Source: Clostridiaceae bacterium (GTDB taxonomy: Bacteria; Bacillota; Clostridia; Oscillospirales; Butyricicoccaceae). Taken from it: DNA of 64,000 nt. The stretch lies in contig JAGZOP010000011.1 of assembly GCA_018383195.1 (NCBI GenBank), forward strand, positions 7,839 to 71,838. Direction: 5' to 3'. A program made the translations under genes and the position numbers. Under the pieces are notes generated by a model that saw nothing but the letters and a program-made list of their open reading frames with translations, was not told where the DNA came from and ran no database searches. This document shows positions 54,570 to 63,318 of this stretch, one piece after another (the stretch's first letter is position 1; each line of letters begins with the position of its first letter).

Positions 54570-55280
54570 CTACTCCATTCCAATGGAATCGCTGTATTTT
54601 TTCCATCCTTCAAAAATACACAGCGCAAGCCGCTTCTGATATCCTGAATCCCCAAGCTTCCGTTCTTCTTCCGGATTAGATAGAAATCCGCATTCAACAA
54701 TCACCGCTGGGCAAGCCAGGTTTTTCATCAGATAAATTGTTGGCACAGCAGGTTTTGCACGGCGAATATTTCCGTTTTGAATCCCTGCAATCATTGCTTC
54801 CTGTGTTTTTTCAGCAAGGATCTTGCTATCCGGATGATTTTTTGAATAAAACACCTGTGCCCCATAATATTGCGGGTCTTGAAACTTATTGAGGTGGATG
54901 CTGAGAAACACAGGATTTTCCACATTATTGACAATTCGCTCCCGCGCCTTGATGTCTGCGACTTTATTTTCCCGCACGCTGCGCCCTTCCACATAATCCA
55001 GCGCCTGTTCATCCGTTCGGGTCATCTGAACCGGATATCCAAACAACCCGCAAAGCGCCTGCACCCGATACGCGATGCTCAAATTGATATCCTGTTCCAT
55101 CGTACCATCCGCGCCGACCGCCCCGCCGTCAAACCCGCCATGTCCGGCATCGAGCACCAATATAGGCAACTCACTTCCTGTGGAAAATACCGGTCGCGGC
55201 TGCTGACGCTCTATCATTCCAAATAGCAGCAATACCGTCAAAGATGTTGTTAATAGTATGCATACCCACTTTTCTTTCAC
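54570..55280 (-). CDS. cwlD: N-acetylmuramoyl-L-alanine amidase CwlD
   Basis: A 236-residue Amidase_3 protein with an N-terminal membrane anchor/signal (about 5-23) and Zn motif LDAGHGGFDGG (His47), a second SIHLN histidine and the PAVIVECGFLSNPEE glutamate. CwlD is needed to make muramic-delta-lactam in spore cortex. GTG start with GGGGAGG upstream. A clear sporulation promoter was not seen in the 256-base gap to pta. Confidence 0.9.
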   Translation of the reverse strand: MKEKWVCILLTTSLTVLLLFGMIERQQPRPVFSTGSELPILVLDAGHGGFDGGAVGADGTMEQDINLSIAYRVQALCGLFGYPVQMTRTDEQALDYVEGRSVRENKVADIKARERIVNNVENPVFLSIHLNKFQDPQYYGAQVFYSKNHPDSKILAEKTQEAMIAGIQNGNIRRAKPAVPTIYLMKNLACPAVIVECGFLSNPEEERKLGDSGYQKRLALCIFEGWKKYSDSIGME

Positions 55281-55466
55281 GCGGCCGCCTCCCCATATAT
55301 CATTGATTCAATTTATGCATATCGGGATGTGGGTATGTCTGTGCCGGAATTCTTCTCAGCATGTATGATATTGTACCATATGTAAGAGATTTTTGACAAT
55401 CTTTTCGAGAAGAGTTGCATTCATTCCGTGTCTGAGAACATTTTGGTTACTTTTTGATTTTTTGGG

Positions 55467-55496
55467 TTGAGAATGCACCCGCATCGGGTGTATAAT
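55467..55496 (+). promoter_or_regulatory. pta promoter with perfect palindrome in the spacer
   Basis: TTGAGA (55467-55472), 18 bases, TATAAT (55491-55496). CACCCGCATCGGGTG (55476-55490) fills the spacer and reaches the -10, a likely repressor site. Confidence 0.65.
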
Positions 55497-55536
55497 AAAG
55501 ATACCTTTATCAGTGTAATAAAAGGAGACTTAAAGA

Positions 55537-56547
55537 ATGTTAGAGAATCTAGTAGCAACCCTGAAAGCAAACCCCCGCAAAATCGTATTCACCGAGGGTT
55601 CTGACGCACGTATTCTGGAAGCAACCGACCGTCTGAAAAAGGATGGCTTCCTGACCCCTGTTCTGGTTGGCAATGTTGAAGAAGTAAAGGCTGCAGCGCA
55701 GGCAGGCGGCTTTGACATTGAAGGTCTGGAAATCCTCGATCCGTTGACCTACCCCGAAATGGACGCAATGGTAGACGAGATGGTTGCACTGCGCAAGGGC
55801 AAGATGAGCCCCGAAGACTGCCGCAAGGCGCTGTCCAAGGGCAACTACTTCGGCACCATGCTGGTAAAGATGGGCAAGGCAGACGCTCTGCTGGGCGGCG
55901 CAACCTACTCGACCGCAGATACCGTTCGTCCCGCACTGCAGCTCATCAAGACCAAGCCGGGTGCACATCTGGTATCCTCCTGCTTTATTCTGGACCGCGA
56001 GGGAGATGACGCGCTCAGCCGTCTGTGCATGGGCGACTGTGCAATCAATATCTCCTATGAAGACAGCGTCGATAAGGAAGGCAACGTCACCGTTTCTGCT
56101 GCGCAGAAGCTGGCAGAAGTTGCAATCGAGACTGCAAAGACCGCTTCTCTGTTCGGCATCGATCCGAAGGTTGCATTCCTGTCCTTCTCTACCAAGGGTT
56201 CTGGCAAGGGCGCAACAGTTCCGCTGTCCGCAGAAGCAACCAAGGTTGCGCAGGAGATGGCTCCTGAGATGGCAATCGACGGCGAAATGCAGTTTGACGC
56301 TGCGGTTTCCCCGACCGTTGGCCAGCTTAAGTTCCCGGGCTCTAAGGTTGCAGGCTATGCCAACACCTTTGTATTCCCGAACATCGAGGCAGGCAATATC
56401 GGCTACAAAATCGCACAGCGTCTGGGCGGTTACAAGGCATTCGGTCCGATTCTGCAGGGTCTGAACGCCCCGATCAACGACCTCTCCCGCGGCTGCAACG
56501 CAGATGAGGTTTATCAGATGGCAATCATCACCGCAGCACTCAAGTAA
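55537..56547 (+). CDS. pta: Phosphate acetyltransferase
   Basis: A 336-residue short-form Pta (PTA_PTB family): FTEGSDARILEA, SKGNYFGTMLVKMGKADALLGGATYST, SFSTKGSGKG and FPNIEAGNIGYK. It interconverts acetyl-CoA and acetyl phosphate for ATP-yielding acetate formation; ackA is not in the window. AAGGAG before the ATG. Codons are more biased (GC-rich third positions) than in neighbours, consistent with high expression. Confidence 0.96.
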   Translation: MLENLVATLKANPRKIVFTEGSDARILEATDRLKKDGFLTPVLVGNVEEVKAAAQAGGFDIEGLEILDPLTYPEMDAMVDEMVALRKGKMSPEDCRKALSKGNYFGTMLVKMGKADALLGGATYSTADTVRPALQLIKTKPGAHLVSSCFILDREGDDALSRLCMGDCAINISYEDSVDKEGNVTVSAAQKLAEVAIETAKTASLFGIDPKVAFLSFSTKGSGKGATVPLSAEATKVAQEMAPEMAIDGEMQFDAAVSPTVGQLKFPGSKVAGYANTFVFPNIEAGNIGYKIAQRLGGYKAFGPILQGLNAPINDLSRGCNADEVYQMAIITAALK

Positions 56548-56565
56548 TCGATACTGTGACGCGCC

Positions 56566-56596
56566 AAAGCGCCGGTCATTCTTGACCGGCGCTTTT
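56566..56596. terminator. Bidirectional terminator pta/spoIVA
   Basis: AAGCGCCGGTCA and TGACCGGCGCTT with a four-base loop and T-run. Confidence 0.88.
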
Positions 56597-56598
56597 TC

Positions 56599-58077
56599 TT
56601 ACAGCAAAATGCAGATCAGCCCCCCTGTGCTTTCGTTGATAATCTTCTCCAGAGTTTCTCGGAATTTATCCCGTGCATCGTCCGGCATTCTTGCAAGCTT
56701 ATTGCTCAGCTCCTCATTGACCAATTCGCTGAGTGATTTTCCAAAGATATTCGTATCCCAAATGCGTTCCGGTGCGCCGTCAAACTCCCCAAGCATGTAA
56801 TGCACCAAATCCTCAGACTGCTTTTCCGTTCCCACCAGCGGTGTGACCGATGCCTTGATCTCGGTTCGGATGAGATGAATCGCTGTAGCCGAGGCGCACA
56901 GGCGTACTCCATAACGCCCTCCCTGTTTGATGATTTCCGGCGCTTCCAGTGATAACTCCCCGACCGATGGCATCACCACACCGTAGCCGGTTGCCTGCGC
57001 CTGTGCCAGTGCCCCTTGAATCCGCTGATATTCCCGCTCAGTCTCTGCCAAACGGCTGAGCAGCGGAATCAGGTCGGCATCGTCATGAATATCCACTCCT
57101 GTCTTTTCTGCAACGACACTGTAGAACACCTCGCCCGGCATAGCGACCTGTATCCGTGCCTTTCCGGTTCCAAGATCCATATCGCCGACGGATGCAGCAG
57201 AAATATACTGGTTTTCTTCAATCTGTGCGGCGGCACTTTTCAAATCACGCATTTTCTGTACATGCACTGCCGCTTGCCGGACGCTGTCATATACCGACTC
57301 TTTCACCGGATGTCCCTGCGGCAGCGCGCCGACAAAACGCGGCAGCGCAATCCCCACTTCACGCACCGGAAACTCAGACAGCACCCCTGCAAGGATATTG
57401 GAAACATCTGCTCCGGACAGGGTCATACAGTTGACCGGCAGCGCCTCAATCCCATGCTTTTCCCGGATTTCATCCTGTACAGCCCGCGCTGCATCGCCGG
57501 TCGGTTCCGCTGAGTTAATCAAGGTCAAAAATGGTTTCCCAATTCCCATCAGTTCCTGAATCACGCGATCTTCTGCCGGCGCATAGCTTTCCCGCGGAAT
57601 CTCGGAAAAGGTTCCATCTGTCGTAATCACAAGTCCAATGGTTGAGTGCTCCGTAATGACCTTACGCGTACCAATTTCCGCAGCACGGCTCATCGGAATG
57701 GGCGCGTCATCCCACGGCGTTGTTACCATGCGCGGCACATCCTCCTCCATGCTGCCAAGCGCGCCGTCTACCAGATACCCGACGCAGTCCACCAGCCGCA
57801 CCCGACAAAAACCGCCGTCCGGCGTACTGATTTCTGCGGCTTCTTCGGGGACAAATTTGGGTTCTGCGGTCATAATCGTGCGTCCTGAACCCGACTGCGG
57901 CAGCTCATCTTTTGCCCGCTCCCGCTTATAAATATTCTCAATCCCCGGAATCACCATAGTCTCCATAAATTTTTTGATAAATGTGGATTTTCCGGTACGC
58001 ACCGGTCCGACAACCCCGATGTATACATCCCCGCCCGTACGAAGGCTGATTTCTTCATATAAGGACTTCTGATCCAT
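56599..58077 (-). CDS. spoIVA: Stage IV sporulation protein A (spore coat assembly ATPase)
   Basis: A 492-residue SpoIVA with Walker A GPVRTGKST (24-32), VRLVDCVGYLVDGA, and the conserved C-terminus ending GGLICILL. It polymerises on the forespore using ATP and is held by SpoVM. It follows sipL by 14 bases with AAGGAGG, so both are one mother-cell operon. Confidence 0.97.
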   Translation of the reverse strand: MDQKSLYEEISLRTGGDVYIGVVGPVRTGKSTFIKKFMETMVIPGIENIYKRERAKDELPQSGSGRTIMTAEPKFVPEEAAEISTPDGGFCRVRLVDCVGYLVDGALGSMEEDVPRMVTTPWDDAPIPMSRAAEIGTRKVITEHSTIGLVITTDGTFSEIPRESYAPAEDRVIQELMGIGKPFLTLINSAEPTGDAARAVQDEIREKHGIEALPVNCMTLSGADVSNILAGVLSEFPVREVGIALPRFVGALPQGHPVKESVYDSVRQAAVHVQKMRDLKSAAAQIEENQYISAASVGDMDLGTGKARIQVAMPGEVFYSVVAEKTGVDIHDDADLIPLLSRLAETEREYQRIQGALAQAQATGYGVVMPSVGELSLEAPEIIKQGGRYGVRLCASATAIHLIRTEIKASVTPLVGTEKQSEDLVHYMLGEFDGAPERIWDTNIFGKSLSELVNEELSNKLARMPDDARDKFRETLEKIINESTGGLICILL

Positions 58078-58091
58078 TGCGTTCCTCCTTT

Positions 58092-59585
58092 TTACGATTC
58101 AATCGGAATGAGCAGCATTTGTGCACCGACTGCCTGTTCTTCCTCCGGAATATCGTTGGCAGCGCGAATCGCCGCCGCTGTTGTCGCATACTGCTTTGCG
58201 ATATCCCAAAGCTGTTCCCCTTCGTCCACGCGCCGCAGCACCAACGTCACATCTCCCAGCCCCGAGCGTTCCTCCGCGCTGATTTCAACCTTTGTGATAT
58301 CCTGTATCCGTTCCGGCGAAGAGCGCATCATCAACCCAGAAACCGCAAACCGCAGATTCACGCTGTCTTCTCCAGAGGGCGACGCGGTCACTGCTACTGT
58401 GAAATCCTGCGGCGAGAGTCCCTGTACAGATGTGTTGAGATGTACCGGCAGAGAGAGTGTGCGATGTGTCTGGTACGCGCTGCCCTCATCATCCAAATAC
58501 AGAATCTCTGCATCAACCTTGAGTCGAATGGTATCTTCCTCCTCGAAGATTCCTTCTGTGCAAACCGCTTTTGCATAAATATACTGTGATACCTGCATCC
58601 CAATGGGCACGGTTTCGCTGCTGTCTGCTGAAAAATTCCCGCAAAGCGCGCATTGATGTATGTTGATCTGTCCGGCGCATACGTTGAGTTCATGCTTGGT
58701 CTGGTATAAGTCACGTATCGTACGGACCATGTGCGTTTCTGCCCGCAGGATGAGCGCCGATGCGCCGATGCCGACAGAAAGCACTCCTCCCTTTTCCAGC
58801 ACGCAGTCCACGCCACGCACTGCCAGCCGTAACGTTACCGTTTCATTCTCAGCCAGTCCTTCCACATCTACCATCTGCGTAAACGGCACGGTTTGAACGA
58901 TTTGCTGTAAGCTTCCGATGTCATCCCGCACCAACATATGCAGCGCAGCATCTCCACGCACAAGAAGCCGTCCATTCATAGCGCGGCACTCATTTTGCCG
59001 CAGCGTACAGTCTGTATGCAGCAGTTCCAGATCATCTGAGCCGCTCAATTCCAAATCATCCAAGATTGTAAATTCCCCTGTACGCACAGTGCTCAAAAGA
59101 GAAATCTCCCGTGTATCATAGAGTACTTCAATCGGAGTTTGCCCGCAGTCGATTTTTTCAGTGTACGTAAGTACCTGATCTTGATAAACCGAGGATTCAA
59201 AACACAACTTTGCGGTAACGCTGACTTTCCTTGAGTTTACCGCACGTGCATCCACCGAAACCACGCTGCACCGCACAAAGCAAATGCTTTCTGCCCCCAC
59301 ACCGCGTCCCTCTTCGATATGGGCGAAGCTCAGCGGGACATCCAAACGGCGCAGTCCGTCTTCCCCCTCAGGCTGATACAAAACGGTTACAGCAACATTG
59401 CCCGATACCAAAATTCGATCATTTTGCGGCGACTGATCTTTTATAGTCACCATGCCATCGGCATATACAATGCGCGCAATATCCGGAAACGTGTCCGGCA
59501 CAATCGCATCTGCGCTTTCTTCATACGTACTTGTGTTGTCCAAAATCACGTCATAATATGGGATGCTGTTTCGAATCAAATCCAT
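58092..59585 (-). CDS. sipL: SipL-type spore coat morphogenetic protein (DUF3794 repeats plus LysM)
   Basis: A 497-residue protein with repeated SPOCS/DUF3794 segments (about 30-450; VPDTFPDIARIVYADG, TVLYQPEGEDG, QINIHQCALCG) and a C-terminal LysM (about 450-497, EQLWDIAKQYATTAAAIRAAN). SipL binds SpoIVA in C. difficile and is the clostridial counterpart of SpoVID. Start at ATG 59585 with GGAGG. A sigma-E-like promoter lies 36-64 bases upstream. Confidence 0.92.
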   Translation of the reverse strand: MDLIRNSIPYYDVILDNTSTYEESADAIVPDTFPDIARIVYADGMVTIKDQSPQNDRILVSGNVAVTVLYQPEGEDGLRRLDVPLSFAHIEEGRGVGAESICFVRCSVVSVDARAVNSRKVSVTAKLCFESSVYQDQVLTYTEKIDCGQTPIEVLYDTREISLLSTVRTGEFTILDDLELSGSDDLELLHTDCTLRQNECRAMNGRLLVRGDAALHMLVRDDIGSLQQIVQTVPFTQMVDVEGLAENETVTLRLAVRGVDCVLEKGGVLSVGIGASALILRAETHMVRTIRDLYQTKHELNVCAGQINIHQCALCGNFSADSSETVPIGMQVSQYIYAKAVCTEGIFEEEDTIRLKVDAEILYLDDEGSAYQTHRTLSLPVHLNTSVQGLSPQDFTVAVTASPSGEDSVNLRFAVSGLMMRSSPERIQDITKVEISAEERSGLGDVTLVLRRVDEGEQLWDIAKQYATTAAAIRAANDIPEEEQAVGAQMLLIPIES

Positions 59586-59620
59586 TTGCAAAATTCCTCC
59601 TTTGTTCCTGCCTCTGCTAA

Positions 59621-59649
59621 AGTATATTGAGGTTCTGCGTGGAATATGA
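59621..59649 (-). promoter_or_regulatory. Sigma-E-like sporulation promoter of sipL-spoIVA
   Basis: Minus strand TCATATT (59643-59649), 14 bases, AATATACT (59621-59628), close to the B. subtilis SigE consensus KCATATT / CATACAMT. It lies between the spoVM terminator and sipL. Confidence 0.7.
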
Positions 59650-59654
59650 AAAAA

Positions 59655-59695
59655 AGCGGACTGCCCGCCTTTATTTTCCGGCGAAACAGTCCGCT
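59655..59695 (-). terminator. Terminator after spoVM
   Basis: AGCGGACTG and CAGTCCGCT arms with an inner stem, followed by a run of seven T on the minus strand. Confidence 0.85.
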
Positions 59696-59709
59696 GCAAC
59701 AATACGTTA

Positions 59710-59787
59710 TCAATCTTTTCCCATTCCGAACAACTTGCGGAATACGCCGCATAAATATTTCGGACTTCTCCAAACGACGATCTTCAT
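59710..59787 (-). CDS. spoVM: Stage V sporulation protein SpoVM (25 aa)
   Basis: A 25-codon gene behind AAGGAGG. The peptide begins MKIVVWRSPKYLCGVFRK and ends with FGMGKD. It aligns without gaps to B. subtilis SpoVM, keeping Pro9, Lys10, Leu12, Gly14, Arg17 and Gly21, residues of the amphipathic helix that reads forespore membrane curvature and anchors SpoIVA. The neighbours sipL and spoIVA are its known partners. Easily missed by gene callers because of its length. Confidence 0.9.
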   Translation of the reverse strand: MKIVVWRSPKYLCGVFRKLFGMGKD

Positions 59788-59798
59788 ATGTTTCCTCC

Positions 59799-59945
59799 TT
59801 AAATCCGAACCAGAACTACACCGACTGCGATCAACCCCAGACCGCATAGCCATTTAACTGCAAGACATGGCAGCAGCCCTCCAATCAGGATACCCAAGCC
59901 AAATGCAGCCGCAATGATGCCCACCAGTTTTTCCGGGCAGCCCAT
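59799..59945 (-). CDS. 48-residue membrane protein upstream of spoVM
   Basis: ATG 59945 has GGAG upstream. The peptide has two hydrophobic helices (VGIIAAAFGLGILIGGLLP and LCGLGLIAVGVVLV) joined by CLAVKW, and a Cys at position 3. Its stop is immediately followed by the spoVM ribosome binding site, so the two are cotranscribed and the protein is probably made in sporulation. Family not recognised. Confidence 0.75.
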   Translation of the reverse strand: MGCPEKLVGIIAAAFGLGILIGGLLPCLAVKWLCGLGLIAVGVVLVRI

Positions 59946-59966
59946 ACTGCATCACGCTCCTAATCC

Positions 59967-59995
59967 AGTATAAGCAGCAGGAGCAGAAAAGGTGC
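59967..59995 (-). promoter_or_regulatory. Possible sigma-E-like promoter of the 48-aa gene and spoVM
   Basis: Minus strand GCACCTT (59989-59995), 14 bases, CTTATACT (59967-59974): five of seven and six of eight matches, with the same spacing as the sipL promoter. Confidence 0.45.
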
Positions 59996-60011
59996 AAAGC
60001 GGAAAGAAGCA

Positions 60012-60039
60012 AAAAGCTGCCCCATTCGGGGCAGCTTTT
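60012..60039 (-). terminator. Terminator after dut
   Basis: AAAAGCTGCCCC and GGGGCAGCTTTT with a four-base loop, five bases after the dut stop. Confidence 0.88.
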
Positions 60040-60043
60040 CCTG

Positions 60044-60475
60044 TTACCGGATTCCCGTGCTGCCGTGACCGCCGCGGTCGGCGCCTGTCAGCGCAGAAAC
60101 CTCGTCAAATGAAATTGCCGGCTGATGCTCCATAATCCGGAATTGACAAACGCGGTCGTTCACATGAATCACCGTATCGCGTACGGCATACGCAGGCATA
60201 AACCACTGGTCGTTGTCGCCGCAATAGCTCTCATCAATCACACCCATGCTGTTGGTCTGAAGGATGCCAAAGTTCTTAAAGGTCGAACTGCGCGGCACAA
60301 CATGTGCCTCATACCCCGCCGGAAGCTGCATCGCAACACCGAGCGGAATCAATTTGAACTCTCCTGCTTTCAGCTCTATTTCAGCTGCCGCACGCAGATC
60401 AATCCAATCCGACTTGCCGTCAATATAGCGCAGACGTTCGATTTCATCCGAAAAATACTTGATTTTGATTTCCAC
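60044..60475 (-). CDS. dut: dUTP diphosphatase
   Basis: A 143-residue trimeric-type dUTPase: DLRAA, PRSSTFKNFGILQTNSMGVIDESYCGDNDQW (motifs 2-3), RVCQFRI and C-terminal RGGHGSTGI. It cleaves dUTP to dUMP. GTG start at 60475 with GAGAGGAGA upstream. It follows nrdG by 14 bases, so dNTP supply genes are grouped. Confidence 0.94.
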   Translation of the reverse strand: MEIKIKYFSDEIERLRYIDGKSDWIDLRAAAEIELKAGEFKLIPLGVAMQLPAGYEAHVVPRSSTFKNFGILQTNSMGVIDESYCGDNDQWFMPAYAVRDTVIHVNDRVCQFRIMEHQPAISFDEVSALTGADRGGHGSTGIR

Positions 60476-60489
60476 TGCTGTCTCTCCTC

Positions 60490-60996
60490 TCAAATACTGT
60501 AATCGGGTTCTGCATGCAGTTCAATCTGCCCGATTGACAAAGTTTTTTGTACATCAATCACACGCTGGTTTCCACTGCCGCGCCAAAGCAGACCTGTATT
60601 GCGCACAGCCTCAATGTATGGACCGTCTACAAGCACATCCACAAACTGCATTACCGGCAATTCACGCACATCTTCCCACTCATAGCCGGTATACAGCCAA
60701 ATCGTCTTAGCCGGAAATTTTGCTTTTACCTCCCGACACAGCGCAAAAATATCCTCTCGATTGCCCGGAAACAGCGGGTCCCCACCCGAAAGCGTCAAAC
60801 CGGAAATATAGTCTTGGCCTAGCTCCTGAAACAGCTCTTCCTTTGCCGCATGGTCAAACGGCAGACCGCCTTTTGCATCCCATGTTACCGGGTTGTGACA
60901 TCCCGGGCAGGCATGGCTGCACCCTGAAACCCATAAAACAGCGCGCAGACCGTCGCCGTTCAGCATATCGCCTTTTGTAATATTATGATACCGCAT
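60490..60996 (-). CDS. nrdG: Anaerobic ribonucleotide reductase activating protein
   Basis: A 168-residue radical-SAM enzyme with the cluster motif GCSHACPGCHN (CxxxCxxC) and GGDPLF. It installs the glycyl radical on NrdD. Its ATG shares a base with the nrdD stop (TAATG). Confidence 0.96.
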   Translation of the reverse strand: MRYHNITKGDMLNGDGLRAVLWVSGCSHACPGCHNPVTWDAKGGLPFDHAAKEELFQELGQDYISGLTLSGGDPLFPGNREDIFALCREVKAKFPAKTIWLYTGYEWEDVRELPVMQFVDVLVDGPYIEAVRNTGLLWRGSGNQRVIDVQKTLSIGQIELHAEPDYSI

Positions 60997-63116
60997 TACA
61001 TACTCTTTCTCTCTGCAATTTCTGCCATTTTCGCCGCATTCAAGCGGGTATCTCCCTTTACGCGGGAATACGACAAATACCCGTTCATACGCTCGATTTT
61101 GGTAAGGTTGCTGCTGCCGCACTTGGGGCAGACCTCCATTGCCAACTCCTCATGTCCGCAGTCATTACAGTATGCGAGCGACAAATTAACCCCTTCATAC
61201 AATCCCATGCGCATCGCACGGCGCACCAGTGTGCGAATCGCTTCAAGGTTATAATCAATCGGATACTTTACATATTGGATTTTGCCGCCGTTGCACAGGT
61301 TCCAGAACCGGTACTCCAAATCCTGCTTTTCAATCGGAGACAAATCTTCCGTCACGTGACAATGGAAGCTGTTCGAAACGTATTCCCGATCAGAAACGCC
61401 TTCGATGATTCCATATTTCTTGCGGAACTGCTGCACCTGCAATCCACACAGGCTCTCCGCCGGCGTACCATAGATTGCATATAGATTGCCGTCCTCTTCT
61501 TTGAACGCATTGACCTTATCGTTAATGTGCTGCATCACTTCAAGCGCAAACGCACCATCCTCGACAAGGCTCTTGCCATTATAAAGCATTTGCAGTTCAT
61601 TGAGCGCCGTAATGCCAAAAGATGCTGTCGCAGTTTTCAGAATCGGTTTGATCTTATCATGCAAGCCGAGATGACCGCCATAGAAACCGCCCTCGCAATA
61701 CGCAAGTGGGTTGGTAGAGGCGCGCATCTCTCCCAGATACGCATAGGTACGAATATGAAGCTTGCGAATCAGCTCCAGATAGTAATCCAGCACTTCGTAA
61801 AAATCGCGGTTCTCCTGACGCGATTTGGCAAGAATCATGGGCAGGTGCAGTGACACCGCGCCAATATTCCACCGTCCGACAAATACCGGCTTATCGTTTT
61901 CATCCGCAGGCTTCATGCCGCCGCGCTCATACCACGGAGATAAAAATGCCCGGCAGCCCATCGGGCTGATAATCTGACCATACTTTTTATACATGCTCGG
62001 CACATATCCCTCACCGGTCAGCGAGAGCCAGTCCGGATACATGGCTTTGGAGGAACACAGGATTCCAGCCTCGAATACATCTTCCAGCGACTTGCCGACG
62101 CCATGCAGATTTTCGTCGTATAAGAATACGATCTTTGGGAATAAAACCGGCTTTTTCTGCCCCTTCTTCCCCTGTCCGCGGCGACGGACATTAAGCATGG
62201 TAATCGAAGCCAGTTTTGCAAACCGTCCTGTTCCGGTTCCCATTGTCATCGTGATGAACGGATAGTCTCCGCGGCTGGAAGCCACCGTGTTAAACTTATA
62301 TTCCCATCCCTGAAAGCCTTGCTCAAAATCATTCAGAATATCAGCCATGACTTCCCGCTCAACTGTCTTTTCATCCAGACCCAGGCGACGATATTTTTCT
62401 GTCAGCATCTGATAGCTGCGCTCTGCATAAGGTTCGAGCAGCAGGTCAACCGACGGCACTGTAAAACCGCCATACTGCTGGGATGCCGCAGACAGTACAA
62501 TATCGCCGATCACGTCAAACGCGACATTCAGCGTTTTGGGTTCGTTATACCACAAGTTCCCCATTTCAAAGCCGTCTTTCAGCACGTGACCGACATCGAA
62601 CAGGCAGCAGTTCATGGTGTCGCGGCGTGCAGACATGTCATGCACATAAATATAGCCGTCCCGGCAGGCCTGCAATTCCTCCGTAGTCATAAAAAACTTC
62701 TGATACAGTTCTTTATTAAGCTGGTTGAAAATCAGGCTGCGTTTGGTAGACACAAGTGCAGAATCGGTATTGGAATTTTCCTTATCCCCGATATACATAA
62801 TGGACTGGCTCTTTTTGTAGACACTGTCCAACATCCCGACGAAATCCTGCTTGTAATTGCGATAGTCGCGATAGCTCTTGGCAACCTCCGGACGCACACT
62901 TTCCAGGGCAGCTTCCACGATATTATGCATCTGCCAGATGTGGACTTCTTCCACACCCATCTTTTTCACATAACCTTCTACATAATCACAGATCGCCTGC
63001 GTCTCTTCTTCTGTAAACGTATACAAAACACGATTTGCCGATTTGTTAACCGCTGCAATCACTTTTTGTATATTAAACTCTTCTCGGGTATTGTCCTTTT
63101 TGATCACACAGATCAT
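60996..63116 (-). CDS. nrdD: Anaerobic (class III) ribonucleoside-triphosphate reductase
   Basis: A 706-residue NrdD with an N-terminal ATP-cone (about 1-90), the catalytic barrel, a zinc site CNDCGHEELAMEVCPKCGSS near the C-terminus, and the radical glycine Gly679 in RMNGYLSYSRVKGDTRLN, the version common in Clostridia. It reduces NTPs to dNTPs without oxygen. First gene of nrdD-nrdG-dut, under a promoter that overlaps an NrdR box. Confidence 0.97.
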   Translation of the reverse strand: MICVIKKDNTREEFNIQKVIAAVNKSANRVLYTFTEEETQAICDYVEGYVKKMGVEEVHIWQMHNIVEAALESVRPEVAKSYRDYRNYKQDFVGMLDSVYKKSQSIMYIGDKENSNTDSALVSTKRSLIFNQLNKELYQKFFMTTEELQACRDGYIYVHDMSARRDTMNCCLFDVGHVLKDGFEMGNLWYNEPKTLNVAFDVIGDIVLSAASQQYGGFTVPSVDLLLEPYAERSYQMLTEKYRRLGLDEKTVEREVMADILNDFEQGFQGWEYKFNTVASSRGDYPFITMTMGTGTGRFAKLASITMLNVRRRGQGKKGQKKPVLFPKIVFLYDENLHGVGKSLEDVFEAGILCSSKAMYPDWLSLTGEGYVPSMYKKYGQIISPMGCRAFLSPWYERGGMKPADENDKPVFVGRWNIGAVSLHLPMILAKSRQENRDFYEVLDYYLELIRKLHIRTYAYLGEMRASTNPLAYCEGGFYGGHLGLHDKIKPILKTATASFGITALNELQMLYNGKSLVEDGAFALEVMQHINDKVNAFKEEDGNLYAIYGTPAESLCGLQVQQFRKKYGIIEGVSDREYVSNSFHCHVTEDLSPIEKQDLEYRFWNLCNGGKIQYVKYPIDYNLEAIRTLVRRAMRMGLYEGVNLSLAYCNDCGHEELAMEVCPKCGSSNLTKIERMNGYLSYSRVKGDTRLNAAKMAEIAERKSM

Positions 63117-63152
63117 CCGGTATTCTCCCCTTTCTCATTTTGTAGCTGTTCT

Positions 63153-63176
63153 ATTATAACATACTATATCTAGTGG
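63153..63176 (-). promoter_or_regulatory. nrdD promoter -10 and NrdR box
   Basis: Minus strand TATAAT (63153-63158) follows CCACTAGATATAGTAT (63161-63176), which fits the NrdR box (ACACTATATATAGTGT-like). Only one box is clear. NrdR would repress when dATP is high. Confidence 0.65.
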
Positions 63177-63250
63177 CAACACTGGAGATTTCGCCAAAAT
63201 CCCTCCGCATAATTCATCCAATTCTGTTCCGCTTCGCATCACTATGACAG

Positions 63251-63279
63251 TTGACATCCTTCCAGTGCCCTCCTATAAT
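63251..63279 (+). promoter_or_regulatory. Perfect-consensus sigma-A promoter of the nitroreductase gene
   Basis: TTGACA (63251-63256), 17 bases, TATAAT (63274-63279), about 40 bases before the ATG. Confidence 0.9.
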
Positions 63280-63318
63280 AAAAGCAGAAAACCAAAAATC
63301 TTCTTAGGAGGCAATCAT

